Notes under the pieces: generated by a model
The model's database searches: none
What the model saw: the letters and a program-made list of their open reading frames with translations, nothing else
Told to the model about the DNA's origin: nothing
Made by a program: the position numbers and the translations under genes
Assembly (NCBI RefSeq): GCF_003970675.1
Contig: NZ_CP034562.1
Coordinates: 868,001 to 932,000, forward strand
DNA: 64,000 bases
Reading direction: 5' to 3'
From: Flammeovirga pectinis
GTDB lineage: Bacteria; Bacteroidota; Bacteroidia; Cytophagales; Flammeovirgaceae
Shown: positions 54,443 through 63,678 of the stretch, piece after piece
Layout: every line of letters begins with the position of its first letter
How positions within the stretch are numbered: the stretch's first letter is position 1

Positions 54443-56800
54443 ATGAAAAATATTTTTGTAAAAGGACTTGCAACAGCGGCTCTTTGTTCTGTACTTTATG
54501 GATTTAATTCGCCAGAAGTTCCTCAGAAACAAAAAGAGAATATTGAAATAGTAATGAATAGTAACTTATCAATTGAAGAAAAAGTTGATAAGATATTAAT
54601 GCAGTTAACTTTAGAGGAAAAAGTGGGTCAGATGACTCAGATAACTCTAGATGTTATTACCAAAGGAGAGAATGTATTTGTAAGTGATGAGCCTTTAGAA
54701 CTTGATAAAAAGTTACTTGAAGAGGCTATCAAAAAATATAAAATTGGGTCTGTATTAAATACAGCCAATAACAGAGCTCGTACTCCTGAAAAGTGGAATG
54801 AAATCATTACACAAATTCAGAAGGTAGCTATGAAAGAAATTGGAGTTCCAGTATTGTATGGTGTAGACGCAATTCACGGAACTACGTATACGGCTGGAGC
54901 AACATTTTTTCCACAACAAATTGGTATGGCAGCAACATGGAATCCTGAATTAAATCGTCAGGGTGCTTCTGTAACTGCTTATGAAACTAGAGCTAGTTCA
55001 ATTCCTTGGGATTTTTCACCGGTTTTAGATATGGGGAGAAACCCAGCATGGCCACGTATTTGGGAAACATACGGCGAAGATGTTTATTTAACTTCTCAAA
55101 TGGGTATTGCTGCAATTGATGGTTACGAAGGAAAAGACAATGATTTGTCAGATCCAACAAAAGTAGCTGCTTGTATCAAACACTTTATTGGTTATGGTAG
55201 CGAACGTTCTGGTAAAGATAGAACACCTTCATACTTGCCAGAAATTGAATTAAGAGAGCATTATTTACCTTCTTACAAAGCTGCAATTGATGCAGGAGCT
55301 CATACTATTATGATCAACTCCGGAATTATTAACGGAGTTCCAGTTCATGCTAGTTATGAGATGTTGACTAAACTTTTAAAAGAAGAACTAGGCTTTGAAG
55401 GTTTAGTAGTGACAGATTGGGCAGATATTGAAAACCTACACAATAGAGATAAAGTTGCTGTATCGCATAAAGAAGCAGTAAAACAATCTATTAATGCAGG
55501 GATTGATATGTCGATGGTTCCTTATAACTTCGATTTCGCTCCTTACCTTATTGAGTTAGTGAACGAAGGTGAGGTACCAATGTCAAGAATTGACGATGCG
55601 GTAAAAAGAATATTAAAAGTGAAAATGGAATTAGGCTTATTTGAAAAGCCTGCTCCTAAAAAAGGAGATTATCCTAAATTTGGAAGTAAAGAGCATGAGC
55701 AAGTTGCTTACAATGCTGCTTCTGAATCGATCACTTTATTAAAGAACGATAAGGGGATTTTACCTTTATCAAAAGATTCTAAAATTTTAGTAGCGGGTCC
55801 TAACGCAAACTCAATGCGTACATTGAATGGGGGTTGGACATACTCTTGGCAAGGTGAAAAGACAGAAGAATTTGCTCAAGATTACAATACAATTTTAGAG
55901 TCTGTTCAAAATGAATTTGGAAAAGACAATGTGAAATTTGCTTCTGGAGTAGAATATAAGCACGATGGTTTATATCACGAAGAACAAAATATTGATATTG
56001 ATGCAGCAGTAAAAGCAGCGGAAGGTGTTGATGTAATTTTACTTTGTTTAGGAGAGAATACATATACAGAAACTCCTGGTAACTTACACGATTTGTATAT
56101 TTCACAAAATCAAAGAAAGTTAGCAGAAGCTCTTGCAAAAACAGGAAAGCCTGTAGTGTTGGTATTAAATGAAGGACGTCCTCGTTTAATCTCTCAATTT
56201 GAAGGTGATATGTCTGCAGTTGTTCAGACTTTTTTACCTGGTAATTTTGGTGGAGATGCTTTAGCTGATATTTTATCAGGTGATGTAAACCCAAGTGGTA
56301 AACTACCTTATTCTTACCCTATGTACCCTAACTCATTAGGAACATATGATCATAAGCCGTCAGAAGCTTCTGAAAAAATGGAAGGTATGTATGATTATAA
56401 TTCATCATTGCCATTCCAATACCCATTTGGATTTGGTTTAAGTTATACAACTTACGAATATTCAGATATTAAAATTTCTTCAGAATCTATTCTTCCAAGT
56501 GCAGATTTTACAGTATCTATTACAGTAAAAAACACAGGTAAAGTAGAAGGTAAAGAAGTTGTACAGTTGTATACAAAAGACCTTTATGCTTCTATCACAC
56601 CAGATAATAAAAGGTTAAGAAGATTTGAAAAAATCACACTTAAGCCAGGAGAATCAAAGGTTGTTACTTTTGAATTGAATGGAAAAGATTTAGCTTTTAT
56701 TGGTGCTGATAATAAGAAGCTTGTTGAAGCTGGTGATTTTAAATTAATGATTGGAAATCAATCAAAAGGATTTAAAGTTTCAGAATCAATTTCATTCTAA
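54443..56800 (+). CDS. bglX: GH3 beta-glucosidase, exported
   Basis: The protein has 785 residues from the ATG at 54443; a TTG at 54428 in frame is less likely. A signal-like N-terminus (NIFVKGLATAALCSVLYGF) precedes the GH3 N-terminal barrel, with IHGTTYTAGATFFPQQIGMAAT-type features (YGVDAIHG), KHFIGYG and INSGIINGVPVHAS. The nucleophile is Asp325 in VVTDWADI. The second GH3 domain (about 400-640) and a C-terminal Fn3-like domain (690-785) follow. It cleaves oligosaccharides from laminarin to glucose, probably in the periplasm. BglX-like length. Confidence 0.9.
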   Translation: MKNIFVKGLATAALCSVLYGFNSPEVPQKQKENIEIVMNSNLSIEEKVDKILMQLTLEEKVGQMTQITLDVITKGENVFVSDEPLELDKKLLEEAIKKYKIGSVLNTANNRARTPEKWNEIITQIQKVAMKEIGVPVLYGVDAIHGTTYTAGATFFPQQIGMAATWNPELNRQGASVTAYETRASSIPWDFSPVLDMGRNPAWPRIWETYGEDVYLTSQMGIAAIDGYEGKDNDLSDPTKVAACIKHFIGYGSERSGKDRTPSYLPEIELREHYLPSYKAAIDAGAHTIMINSGIINGVPVHASYEMLTKLLKEELGFEGLVVTDWADIENLHNRDKVAVSHKEAVKQSINAGIDMSMVPYNFDFAPYLIELVNEGEVPMSRIDDAVKRILKVKMELGLFEKPAPKKGDYPKFGSKEHEQVAYNAASESITLLKNDKGILPLSKDSKILVAGPNANSMRTLNGGWTYSWQGEKTEEFAQDYNTILESVQNEFGKDNVKFASGVEYKHDGLYHEEQNIDIDAAVKAAEGVDVILLCLGENTYTETPGNLHDLYISQNQRKLAEALAKTGKPVVLVLNEGRPRLISQFEGDMSAVVQTFLPGNFGGDALADILSGDVNPSGKLPYSYPMYPNSLGTYDHKPSEASEKMEGMYDYNSSLPFQYPFGFGLSYTTYEYSDIKISSESILPSADFTVSITVKNTGKVEGKEVVQLYTKDLYASITPDNKRLRRFEKITLKPGESKVVTFELNGKDLAFIGADNKKLVEAGDFKLMIGNQSKGFKVSESISF

Positions 56801-56833
56801 ATAGAAACACTATTAGAGACAGATGAATAGATT

Positions 56834-56867
56834 AAAAGAGGGGGTCTCGTAATGAACTTCCTCTTTT
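56834..56867 (+). terminator. possible terminator between GH3 and GH16 genes
   Basis: AAAAGAGG (56834-56841) pairs with CCTCTTTT (56860-56867) across an 18-base loop, ending in a T-run. The long loop makes it weaker than its neighbours. Confidence 0.6.
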
Positions 56868-56886
56868 TTGTTTTTAAATTGATACT

Positions 56887-57735
56887 ATGAAAAGAATATT
56901 ACTACTAGCTATTACAGCCTTATTTTTTATTGGTTGTACGTCAAAACAAAAAACTAAAGCAGTAAACAATGTAATACAAGATACATCGGGGAAATACCAA
57001 TTGGTATGGTCTGATGAGTTTGATGTAGAAGGAATGCCTGATACAACAAAATGGAGTTATGATGTGGAAGGAAATAATTGGCAATGGGGTAATAATGAAC
57101 TGCAAGCATATACATCAAGTAGACCGCAAAACGTACAAATACGTGATGGAGTCTTAGAAATTACTGCCATTAAAGAAAAATATAATGATCCAGTTTCAAA
57201 TAAAACATTTGATTATACATCTACTAGATTAGTCTCTCAAAATAAAGGAGATTGGTTGTACGGTAAATTTGTAATTAGAGCAAAATTACCATCAGGTAGA
57301 GGTACTTGGCCTGCAATATGGATGTTACCAACCGATTGGAAATATGGTAAATGGCCTAATAGTGGTGAAATTGATATTATGGAACATGTTGGTTATGAGA
57401 AAGACAGTATTTATGCATCAGCACATACTACTTCTTATCATCATTCGATAGGAACTAATAAAACAAAGTCAATTGCTATTAAAGATGCTGAAAGTGAATA
57501 CCACGAATACATTGTAGAGTGGGGTCCAGAAGAATACAGTGTCTTTGTAGATAATCAGAAATACTTCACTTTTAAAAACGAACACAATACATATAAAGAA
57601 TGGCCTTATGATCAAAGATTCCACATGATTCTTAACCTTGCTGTAGGTGGAATGTGGGGAGGACTTAAAGGTATAGATGAAAAAATCTGGCCTCAGACAC
57701 TTTATATTGATTATGTTAGAGTATATCAGAAATAA
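56887..57735 (+). CDS. GH16 beta-glucanase lipoprotein (laminarinase-like)
   Basis: The 282-residue lipoprotein has lipid Cys17 (FFIGCTSKQ). A single GH16 domain fills about 38-282. The catalytic motif is EIDIME with Glu161, Asp163 and Glu166; the extra Met is the beta-bulge typical of laminarinases. GTWPAIWML and WPYDQRFHMILNLAVGG are the usual flanking segments. It is anchored to a membrane, probably the cell surface, and cuts beta-1,3-glucan inside the chain. Closely similar to the next gene product, 12 bases downstream. Confidence 0.9.
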   Translation: MKRILLLAITALFFIGCTSKQKTKAVNNVIQDTSGKYQLVWSDEFDVEGMPDTTKWSYDVEGNNWQWGNNELQAYTSSRPQNVQIRDGVLEITAIKEKYNDPVSNKTFDYTSTRLVSQNKGDWLYGKFVIRAKLPSGRGTWPAIWMLPTDWKYGKWPNSGEIDIMEHVGYEKDSIYASAHTTSYHHSIGTNKTKSIAIKDAESEYHEYIVEWGPEEYSVFVDNQKYFTFKNEHNTYKEWPYDQRFHMILNLAVGGMWGGLKGIDEKIWPQTLYIDYVRVYQK

Positions 57736-57747
57736 TTAAGCTACGCT

Positions 57748-59571
57748 ATGAAAAACTTACTTTTAACTTTACTTACTTTATTACCATTTACCATTTTTGG
57801 TCAAGATGATTGCTATGAAATGGTATGGTCTGATGAATTTAACTACTCTGGAGCACCTGATGCTGAAAAGTGGGGGTATGATACTGGTGGAGATGGCTGG
57901 GGTAATAACGAAGATCAATATTATACAGATCGTTTAACTAACGCTCAAGTAGCGAGTGGTAAACTAAAAATTACTGCTAGAAAAGAGAATTATAAAGGCA
58001 AATATTATACTTCGGCACGATTGGTTTCTAAAGGTAAAGGAGATTGGTTGTACGGTAAAATTGTGGTAAGAGCAAAATTACCAACAGGGCAGGGTACATG
58101 GCCTGCAATATGGATGTTATCTACAGATTGGGAATATGGTGGATGGCCTGCAAGTGGTGAAATTGATATTATGGAACATGTAGGGTATGATCCTAATGTT
58201 GTGCATGGTACGGTACATACAGAATCTTACCATCACTCTATTAATACGCAAGTAGGTAAACACATAGATGTAAGTGATGCTACTTCTAACTTCCATGATT
58301 ATATTTTAGAATGGGATGAGAATAAAATTAAGTTGTATGTTGATGATACAAACTATTTTACATTCACAAAACACGGAACTTACAAAGAGTGGCCTTTTGA
58401 TAAACAATTTCATTTACTCCTAAATATTGCAATGGGAGGTAATTGGGGTGCTGCTGGCGGTCCTACTGATGATACAGCTCTTCCTGCATCAATGGAAGTA
58501 GATTATGTGAGAGTTTATCAGAATACAACTCCTCAGATGTCTATTAGTGGAGCCTCTTTTGCTGATAAATCTACAACAGAAACTTATTCTGTAGATGGTG
58601 TAAATGGTGTTGTTACTTGGGAAGTGCCCAATGGTGCATCTATTGTAAGCGGACAATCTACTAATACAATTACTGTAGCTTGGTCTGATACTGCAGAGAG
58701 TGGAGATATAAAAGCTGTTGTAGTGGGTAATTGCGATACATATACTTCTACATTTAATGTAAAAGTAATTCAAGGAATGCCTTCTACACCTCAAGTATCT
58801 TTTGAACCAGTAACTGCAAATGGAGATTTACTGTGGAGTGTACCGGAAAATTTTGAAGGTACATTTTCTTTAAATGGAAGTGATACAGTAAGTTGTGTGT
58901 TATTTGATGTGGATGATCCTGCAACAAATCCATATATCTATTATTCTTTTGATGAGATTTTAGATTTAAATGGTCATACTAATTTTACTATTGATTTAAA
59001 ATTCAAAGAGGGGCTGTTCCCTGATCAAATGCGAGTTGATTTATCCAATGAAAGCGGGGATGATATTAGTGGAGATAATTTTAGAATTAGATCTGATGCT
59101 ATGCAGGTTGATTGCAATATTTGGAGATATACTTATTCTTTTGACCCTAATGAACTTAATTTAAGTAGAGTTGGAGGTATTAAGTTGTATATAAATTATG
59201 GCTTTTCTGCTGCAATGAGAGGTGGTATAGAAATATCAGATTTTACATTTAATACAGAGAGCCAAAGCAACGAGCAAATATCTACAGATAATTCATGTGG
59301 TTGCATTGATGATATTCCATTGTCTGCCGACGGTTTTGTAGCAACTAAATATGTTATTGCTCCAAATCCATCAAAATCGAATCAGACATTAACAATATAC
59401 GGTAGTAGTGTGAGCGATGTGTCTTTATTTGATCTACAAGGTAGATTGATTATTGAATACACAGAGGTTAAACAGAATAAAATAGTTTTGCCTCATCTAT
59501 CAAAAGGGATTTATGCTATACGAGTAGTAGGCCAACAAGGTGCTTACACAACTCAGTTGATTATTAATTAG
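57748..59571 (+). CDS. multi-domain GH16 beta-glucanase with type IX secretion signal
   Basis: The 607-residue protein has a signal peptide (to about 19), GH16 domain (22-260) with catalytic Glu138, Asp140 and Glu143 in EIDIME, a PKD/Ig-like domain (262-342), a beta-sandwich that looks like a carbohydrate-binding module (345-505) and a C-terminal type IX sorting domain (about 533-607, YVIAPNPSKSNQTLTIYG ... LPHLSKGIYAIRV). It is exported across the outer membrane to act outside the cell or on its surface. Its GH16 part shares long identical stretches with the preceding gene, pointing to tandem duplication. Confidence 0.9.
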   Translation: MKNLLLTLLTLLPFTIFGQDDCYEMVWSDEFNYSGAPDAEKWGYDTGGDGWGNNEDQYYTDRLTNAQVASGKLKITARKENYKGKYYTSARLVSKGKGDWLYGKIVVRAKLPTGQGTWPAIWMLSTDWEYGGWPASGEIDIMEHVGYDPNVVHGTVHTESYHHSINTQVGKHIDVSDATSNFHDYILEWDENKIKLYVDDTNYFTFTKHGTYKEWPFDKQFHLLLNIAMGGNWGAAGGPTDDTALPASMEVDYVRVYQNTTPQMSISGASFADKSTTETYSVDGVNGVVTWEVPNGASIVSGQSTNTITVAWSDTAESGDIKAVVVGNCDTYTSTFNVKVIQGMPSTPQVSFEPVTANGDLLWSVPENFEGTFSLNGSDTVSCVLFDVDDPATNPYIYYSFDEILDLNGHTNFTIDLKFKEGLFPDQMRVDLSNESGDDISGDNFRIRSDAMQVDCNIWRYTYSFDPNELNLSRVGGIKLYINYGFSAAMRGGIEISDFTFNTESQSNEQISTDNSCGCIDDIPLSADGFVATKYVIAPNPSKSNQTLTIYGSSVSDVSLFDLQGRLIIEYTEVKQNKIVLPHLSKGIYAIRVVGQQGAYTTQLIIN

Positions 59572-59592
59572 CAGTATAGAAAACCTTATTCT

Positions 59593-59625
59593 AAAAGCTA
59601 TCAAATTATTTGGTAGCTTTTTTTA
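59593..59625 (+). terminator. terminator of the glycan locus
   Basis: AAAAGCTATCAAA (59593-59605) pairs with TTTGGTAGCTTTT (59609-59621) with one G-T pair, followed by a T-run. Confidence 0.9.
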
Positions 59626-59978
59626 TGTTCAAATTTTACATTGATGTATAACTTATTAAGCTTTATCATTACTATATCCATAACCCTAGTGAATTCCTAT
59701 AGAACAATTGAAGTACAAAGGATAGTATAAATGATTTATAGATTAAAGTGTCTAAGTACAAAGACAAAATTATATAACAGTAATTCCTATTATTTTTTCT
59801 GATTACAGCCTTTTAAAAACTTTAAATAGAACCACTATTTATACGTTTTTTAGCGTTGTACTCACAAAAAATATTTAAGAATTAATTATGATTTATTTTT
59901 GGCTTAGTACTTATCAAGTAATAATTGATTCATCGTTTGAATATAAAGTTGATGTGCTGTGAAAAAATGAGCACAAAA

Positions 59979-60006
59979 AAAGCCACTATCGTTAAATAGT
60001 GGCTTT
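59979..60006 (-). terminator. terminator of infB
   Basis: AAAGCCACTAT (59979-59989) pairs with ATAGTGGCTTT (59996-60006); a T-run follows on the minus strand. Confidence 0.9.
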
Positions 60007-60027
60007 AGTATATTTTAGAAAGCAATA

Positions 60028-63000
60028 CTAGTTGTTATTGCTTTTTAATTTACGTTTAGTTTCTGTTACTTCGAATGCTTCGATAACGTCACCAACTTTA
60101 ATGTCAGAGTACTTTTCGATACTCAAACCACATTCATAACCGAATTTAACTTCAGCTACATCGTCTTTGAAACGTTTCAGTGCACCAACAGAACCACCGT
60201 CGCTACCGCCGTAAACTACTACGCCGTCGCGGATAATACGGATTTTCGAGCTACGTTTGATGTAACCATCAGTAACGTAACAACCTGCAACCGTACCAAC
60301 TTTAGTGATTTTGAATACATCACGAACTTCAACATTACCAACGATTTTCTCTTCTAAGTCCGGATCTAATAGACCTTCCATAGCGTCTTTAACATCGTCA
60401 ATAGCATTGTAGATTACTGAGTAATGACGTACCTCGATACCTTCTTTCTCAGCAAGTATTCTTGCATTCTTCGTAGGACGAACTTGGAAACCAATGATTA
60501 ATGTAGGGTTTTCCTTATCCGCTGCAGCTAATAGGATATCTGACTCAGTCAAGGCTCCAACTGCTTTATGGATAATTCTAACTTCTACTTCATCGTTAGA
60601 TAATTTCAATAATGAATCAGATAGTGCTTCAACAGAACCATCCACATCACCTTTGATAATTAAGTTCAACTGACGAAGTTCTCCTTGTGCTAAACGCTTG
60701 AATAGATCAAGGTTAGGACGTTGAGAAGCTCTTAAACTTTGCTCTCTAGCTAATTGCTCACGTCTGTTTGCAATTTCTCTAGCTTCACGTTCAGAATCAA
60801 GAACGTTTAACTTATCACCTGCTTGAGGAGCACCACTTAAACCTAACACCTGAACAGGAGTAGAAGGTGGAGCTACTTTCAATCTGTGTCCTCTATGGTC
60901 AAGCATTGCTTTCACTTTACCATAATATCCACCTGCAAGCATTACATCACCAACACGCATAGTACCATTTTGTACTAATACTGTTGCTAAGTAACCACGA
61001 CCTTTATCAAGAGATGCTTCTACAATTGTACCAGCAGCGTTCTTGTTAGGGTTAGCCTTAAGTTCTAATACTTCAGATTCTAAGATTACACCTTCTAATA
61101 AGTCGTCGATACCTTGTCCAGATTTGGCAGAAATTTCAAATACTTGATATTTACCACCCCAATCTTCAACAAGAATATTCATTTGCGATAATTGATTTTT
61201 AATATTATCAACGTTCGCATTTGGTTTATCAACCTTGTTAATTGCAATTACAATCGGCACTTCCGCAGAAAGTGAGTGATTGATTGCTTCTTTTGTTTGC
61301 GGCATCACATTATCGTCTGCTGCAATTACAATAATTACAACATCGGTAACTTTAGCACCACGGGCACGCATTGCTGTAAATGCTTCGTGACCCGGTGTAT
61401 CTAAGAATGCGATACGTTTACCAGATTTAGTAGTCACGTCATATGCACCAATGTGCTGCGTGATACCACCTGCTTCACCATCAGCTACGTTTTCGTTACG
61501 GATATAATCAAGTAATGATGTTTTACCGTGGTCAACGTGACCCATGATTGTTACAATTGGAGCTCTATCTTGTAAATCTTCAGGCTTGTCTTCTTTTTCA
61601 AGAGGAGCATCAATTTCTTCTTCAGCAGAAGTAAATTTAGCCTCAAAGTTAAACTCAGTAGTAATTAACTCAATTGTTTCTTTATCTAAACGTTGGTTTA
61701 TAGAGATAAACATACCGTTATTCATGCAAGTCATAATAATATCACTTACACCAATATCCATCATTGTTGCTAAATCATTTGTAGAAATGAATTCAGTAAC
61801 TGTAATGATGTGTTGTTCTGCTGCCTCTTTTTGTAAACGTGCTTCGTTTTCAGCTTCACGCTTACTACGTTTAGCTTGCTTATGTTTGCCACGAGTAGAT
61901 TTAAAACCTGATTGGTTTAATTGAGAGTTTGCACGTTTCATTCCAGATTGGATATCCTTTTCAGATACCTTCCCTTTCTTAGCTACTCCTCCACCAACTT
62001 TTTTCTTATTGGTACCAGTTCTGCTCGATTGAGCATCTGCGTTACGGAATGTCTTTTCTCCAGAACCTTGTCCTTGACCCTGTCCACCTTGTCCTGGTCC
62101 TCTATTACCTTGACCTGGTCCACGGTTTCCTTGTCCCGGTCCACGATTTCCACCTTGTCCTTGACCTGGTCCACGATTTCCACCTTGTCCTTGTCCTGGT
62201 CCACGGTTTCCACCTTGTCCTTGACCTGGTCCACGATTTCCACCTTGTCCTTGTCCACCTTGTCGGTTTCCGCCTTGACCTTGACCACCTTGACGATTAC
62301 CGCCACCTTGACCTTGTCCTTGACCACCTTGTCGGTTTCCACCTTGACCTTGTTGACCTTGAGGTCCTTTTCCGTCAGAGTTTCCTACAGGAACACGTTT
62401 TCTCTTACGTTTCTTTTGAGCATTTTTATCATCAGAAGAAGCAACCGGTTTTGGTTTTTTCTTACGACGGTTCTCAAAAGATGAAAGATCTACCTTACCA
62501 ACAACAGTAAGTCCTTTCAATTCGTCAGCTTTTGCACTAATAGCTGCTTTGTTTTCACCTGCTGTAGCCTCATTAGTAGGGGCTGGCGCTTTTGCCTCGG
62601 TAGTAGCCTCTTTTGGCTTATTAGCCTTCTCAACCTTCTGAGCAGGCTTTCCTTTGTTTTCTTGTTTCTTCACTTCTTGCTTTGGTTGCTCTGGCTTAGT
62701 TTCCTGAGCTTTTGTTGCTTTCGCAGGAGAAGCTTTAGGTTCTTCTTTTTGAACCGGTTTCTTAGCTTCTACTTTTGGTTTTTCCGCTTTAACAGCAGGT
62801 TTTTCCGCTTCTACCTTAGGGGCAGGAGCTGGTTTATCTTTAACAGGAGCTTTTTTAGCTGCTGGTTTCTTTTCAACTTTTTTAGGAGTTTCAAGATCCA
62901 TTTTACCAACGACTTTTAAACCTGGACGTCCGCTATATGCTTCTGGCTCAGGTTTTGGCTCTGCAGGTTTTTCTTTCTTAGGATTCGAAGAGGCTTTTTC

Positions 63001-63315
63001 AGATGGAGCAGAATTCTTAATGATCAGATGATCGTCCTCTTTGTTCTCTGTTTTTGGACCTTTCTTTTTCTTAGATTCAATCACAGTATTTCCTACTTGA
63101 GAAGAAATTGAGATCTGAGATGCTTCTGCTTTCTCTTGCATAGATTTAGCATTCATCTTCTTAAGCATTTCGAAATGCTCCTGCGTAATCTTAGCATTTG
63201 GAGATGAAGACTCGATATCGATATTCTTCTTCTTCAATTGCTCGACTAGCGTTGAGTGTCCAACGTTTAATTTTTTGGCCGCTTGACCTATTCTGATCAT
63301 TTTTTGATCTGCCAT
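60028..63315 (-). CDS. infB: translation initiation factor IF-2 with extended repeat-rich N-terminus
   Basis: The 1095-residue protein has a short N-terminal IF2_N domain ([22 protein letters not shown]), a Lys/Pro/Ala-rich stretch (about 80-270), a basic patch (KKRKRKRVP), a Gly-Arg-Asn-Gln repeat region (about 315-420), a second IF2_N domain (about 490-560) and the GTPase core. G1 is GHVDHGKT (592-599), with DTPGHEAF and NKVD after it. Domains II-IV end in KRKLKSNNN. It places initiator tRNA on the ribosome. The preceding gene on the same strand is probably nusA, but a terminator-like palindrome lies between. Confidence 0.95.
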   Translation of the reverse strand: MADQKMIRIGQAAKKLNVGHSTLVEQLKKKNIDIESSSPNAKITQEHFEMLKKMNAKSMQEKAEASQISISSQVGNTVIESKKKKGPKTENKEDDHLIIKNSAPSEKASSNPKKEKPAEPKPEPEAYSGRPGLKVVGKMDLETPKKVEKKPAAKKAPVKDKPAPAPKVEAEKPAVKAEKPKVEAKKPVQKEEPKASPAKATKAQETKPEQPKQEVKKQENKGKPAQKVEKANKPKEATTEAKAPAPTNEATAGENKAAISAKADELKGLTVVGKVDLSSFENRRKKKPKPVASSDDKNAQKKRKRKRVPVGNSDGKGPQGQQGQGGNRQGGQGQGQGGGNRQGGQGQGGNRQGGQGQGGNRGPGQGQGGNRGPGQGQGGNRGPGQGQGGNRGPGQGNRGPGQGNRGPGQGGQGQGQGSGEKTFRNADAQSSRTGTNKKKVGGGVAKKGKVSEKDIQSGMKRANSQLNQSGFKSTRGKHKQAKRSKREAENEARLQKEAAEQHIITVTEFISTNDLATMMDIGVSDIIMTCMNNGMFISINQRLDKETIELITTEFNFEAKFTSAEEEIDAPLEKEDKPEDLQDRAPIVTIMGHVDHGKTSLLDYIRNENVADGEAGGITQHIGAYDVTTKSGKRIAFLDTPGHEAFTAMRARGAKVTDVVIIVIAADDNVMPQTKEAINHSLSAEVPIVIAINKVDKPNANVDNIKNQLSQMNILVEDWGGKYQVFEISAKSGQGIDDLLEGVILESEVLELKANPNKNAAGTIVEASLDKGRGYLATVLVQNGTMRVGDVMLAGGYYGKVKAMLDHRGHRLKVAPPSTPVQVLGLSGAPQAGDKLNVLDSEREAREIANRREQLAREQSLRASQRPNLDLFKRLAQGELRQLNLIIKGDVDGSVEALSDSLLKLSNDEVEVRIIHKAVGALTESDILLAAADKENPTLIIGFQVRPTKNARILAEKEGIEVRHYSVIYNAIDDVKDAMEGLLDPDLEEKIVGNVEVRDVFKITKVGTVAGCYVTDGYIKRSSKIRIIRDGVVVYGGSDGGSVGALKRFKDDVAEVKFGYECGLSIEKYSDIKVGDVIEAFEVTETKRKLKSNNN
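62064..62370 (-). repeat. tandem repeat encoding Gly-Arg-Asn-Gln-Pro units in IF-2
   Basis: Near-exact 30-base units encode [10 protein letters not shown] several times, flanked by shorter [10 protein letters not shown] units. The repeat is in frame within infB. Long frames on the opposite strand here are by-products of the repeat. Confidence 0.9.
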
Positions 63316-63433
63316 ATATTCCTTTTCGTAATACTTTGTTCGTAATTATTGCTTCACAGCAATCAAATTATAAGCGAAGTGCTTTAAGGAGCAATTCAAT
63401 GACGAACCCATACACGTGAACACTCCTAGAGTG

Positions 63434-63441
63434 CAAAGATA
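63434..63441 (-). promoter_or_regulatory. putative -7 box of infB
   Basis: On the minus strand this is TATCTTTG, matching TAnnTTTG, about 119 bases before the infB ATG. The -33 TTG is not clear. Confidence 0.5.
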
Positions 63442-63580
63442 TAAGTTTGTTTCATAAAACTTAAATTTAATTGTAATAGATGTCTACCTTTTTGCACTTA
63501 TTATTGTTATTCTTCAAAAATGAGTGCTTAAACGCAAGTTGTTTACAATTATTTTGATTGCTTTTCTTCTTTTTATAACA

Positions 63581-63610
63581 AAAAAGGAGGTCATAAAATT
63601 TATGACCTCC
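63581..63610 (-). terminator. terminator after the nusA-like gene
   Basis: A perfect 25-base palindrome (63586-63610, 12-base arms around one A). On the minus strand it is followed by TTTTTTG, a standard intrinsic terminator. Confidence 0.85.
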
Positions 63611-63678
63611 CAATATTATTACAATTATTTCAATTATAAATCTTCTATTTGGAAGTATTCATAATATAAAAACTGAAC

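Larger units (their letters stand above)
48154..59571 (+). other. beta-glucan (laminarin-type) polysaccharide utilisation locus
   Basis: Six genes in one direction: SusC, SusD, PKD surface-binding lipoprotein, GH3, GH16 lipoprotein and type IX-secreted GH16. GH16 with GH3 is the usual set for beta-1,3-glucans such as laminarin. Terminator-like hairpins after the binding-protein gene and after the GH3 gene split it into three transcription blocks. The 7TM-DISM regulator gene at 45949 is the nearest candidate controller. Confidence 0.8.
59572..60027. other. 456-base intergenic region
   Basis: Lies between the convergent GH16 and infB genes. It holds a + terminator (59593-59625) and a - terminator (59979-60006); the 350 bases between them are AT-rich with no gene or repeat that I can support. 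Confidence 0.6.
63316..63678 (-). other. 363-base gap between nusA and infB
   Basis: Holds the putative infB promoter (63434-63441), its leader of about 110 bases with a small hairpin (63348-63363, ATTGC/GCAAT) and the nusA-side palindrome (63586-63610). No open frame is supported. Confidence 0.6.

Noticed and set aside
55800-56294. 164-residue minus-strand frame opposite the GH3 gene
   Set aside because: Leu/His/Gln-rich antisense composition typical of a shadow; GH3 coding is beyond doubt.
61921-62510. Long open frames on the + strand and in a second minus frame opposite the IF-2 repeat region
   Set aside because: They are created by the repeat itself: a 30-base unit without stops in one frame tends to be open in others. 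The infB frame is the real one.
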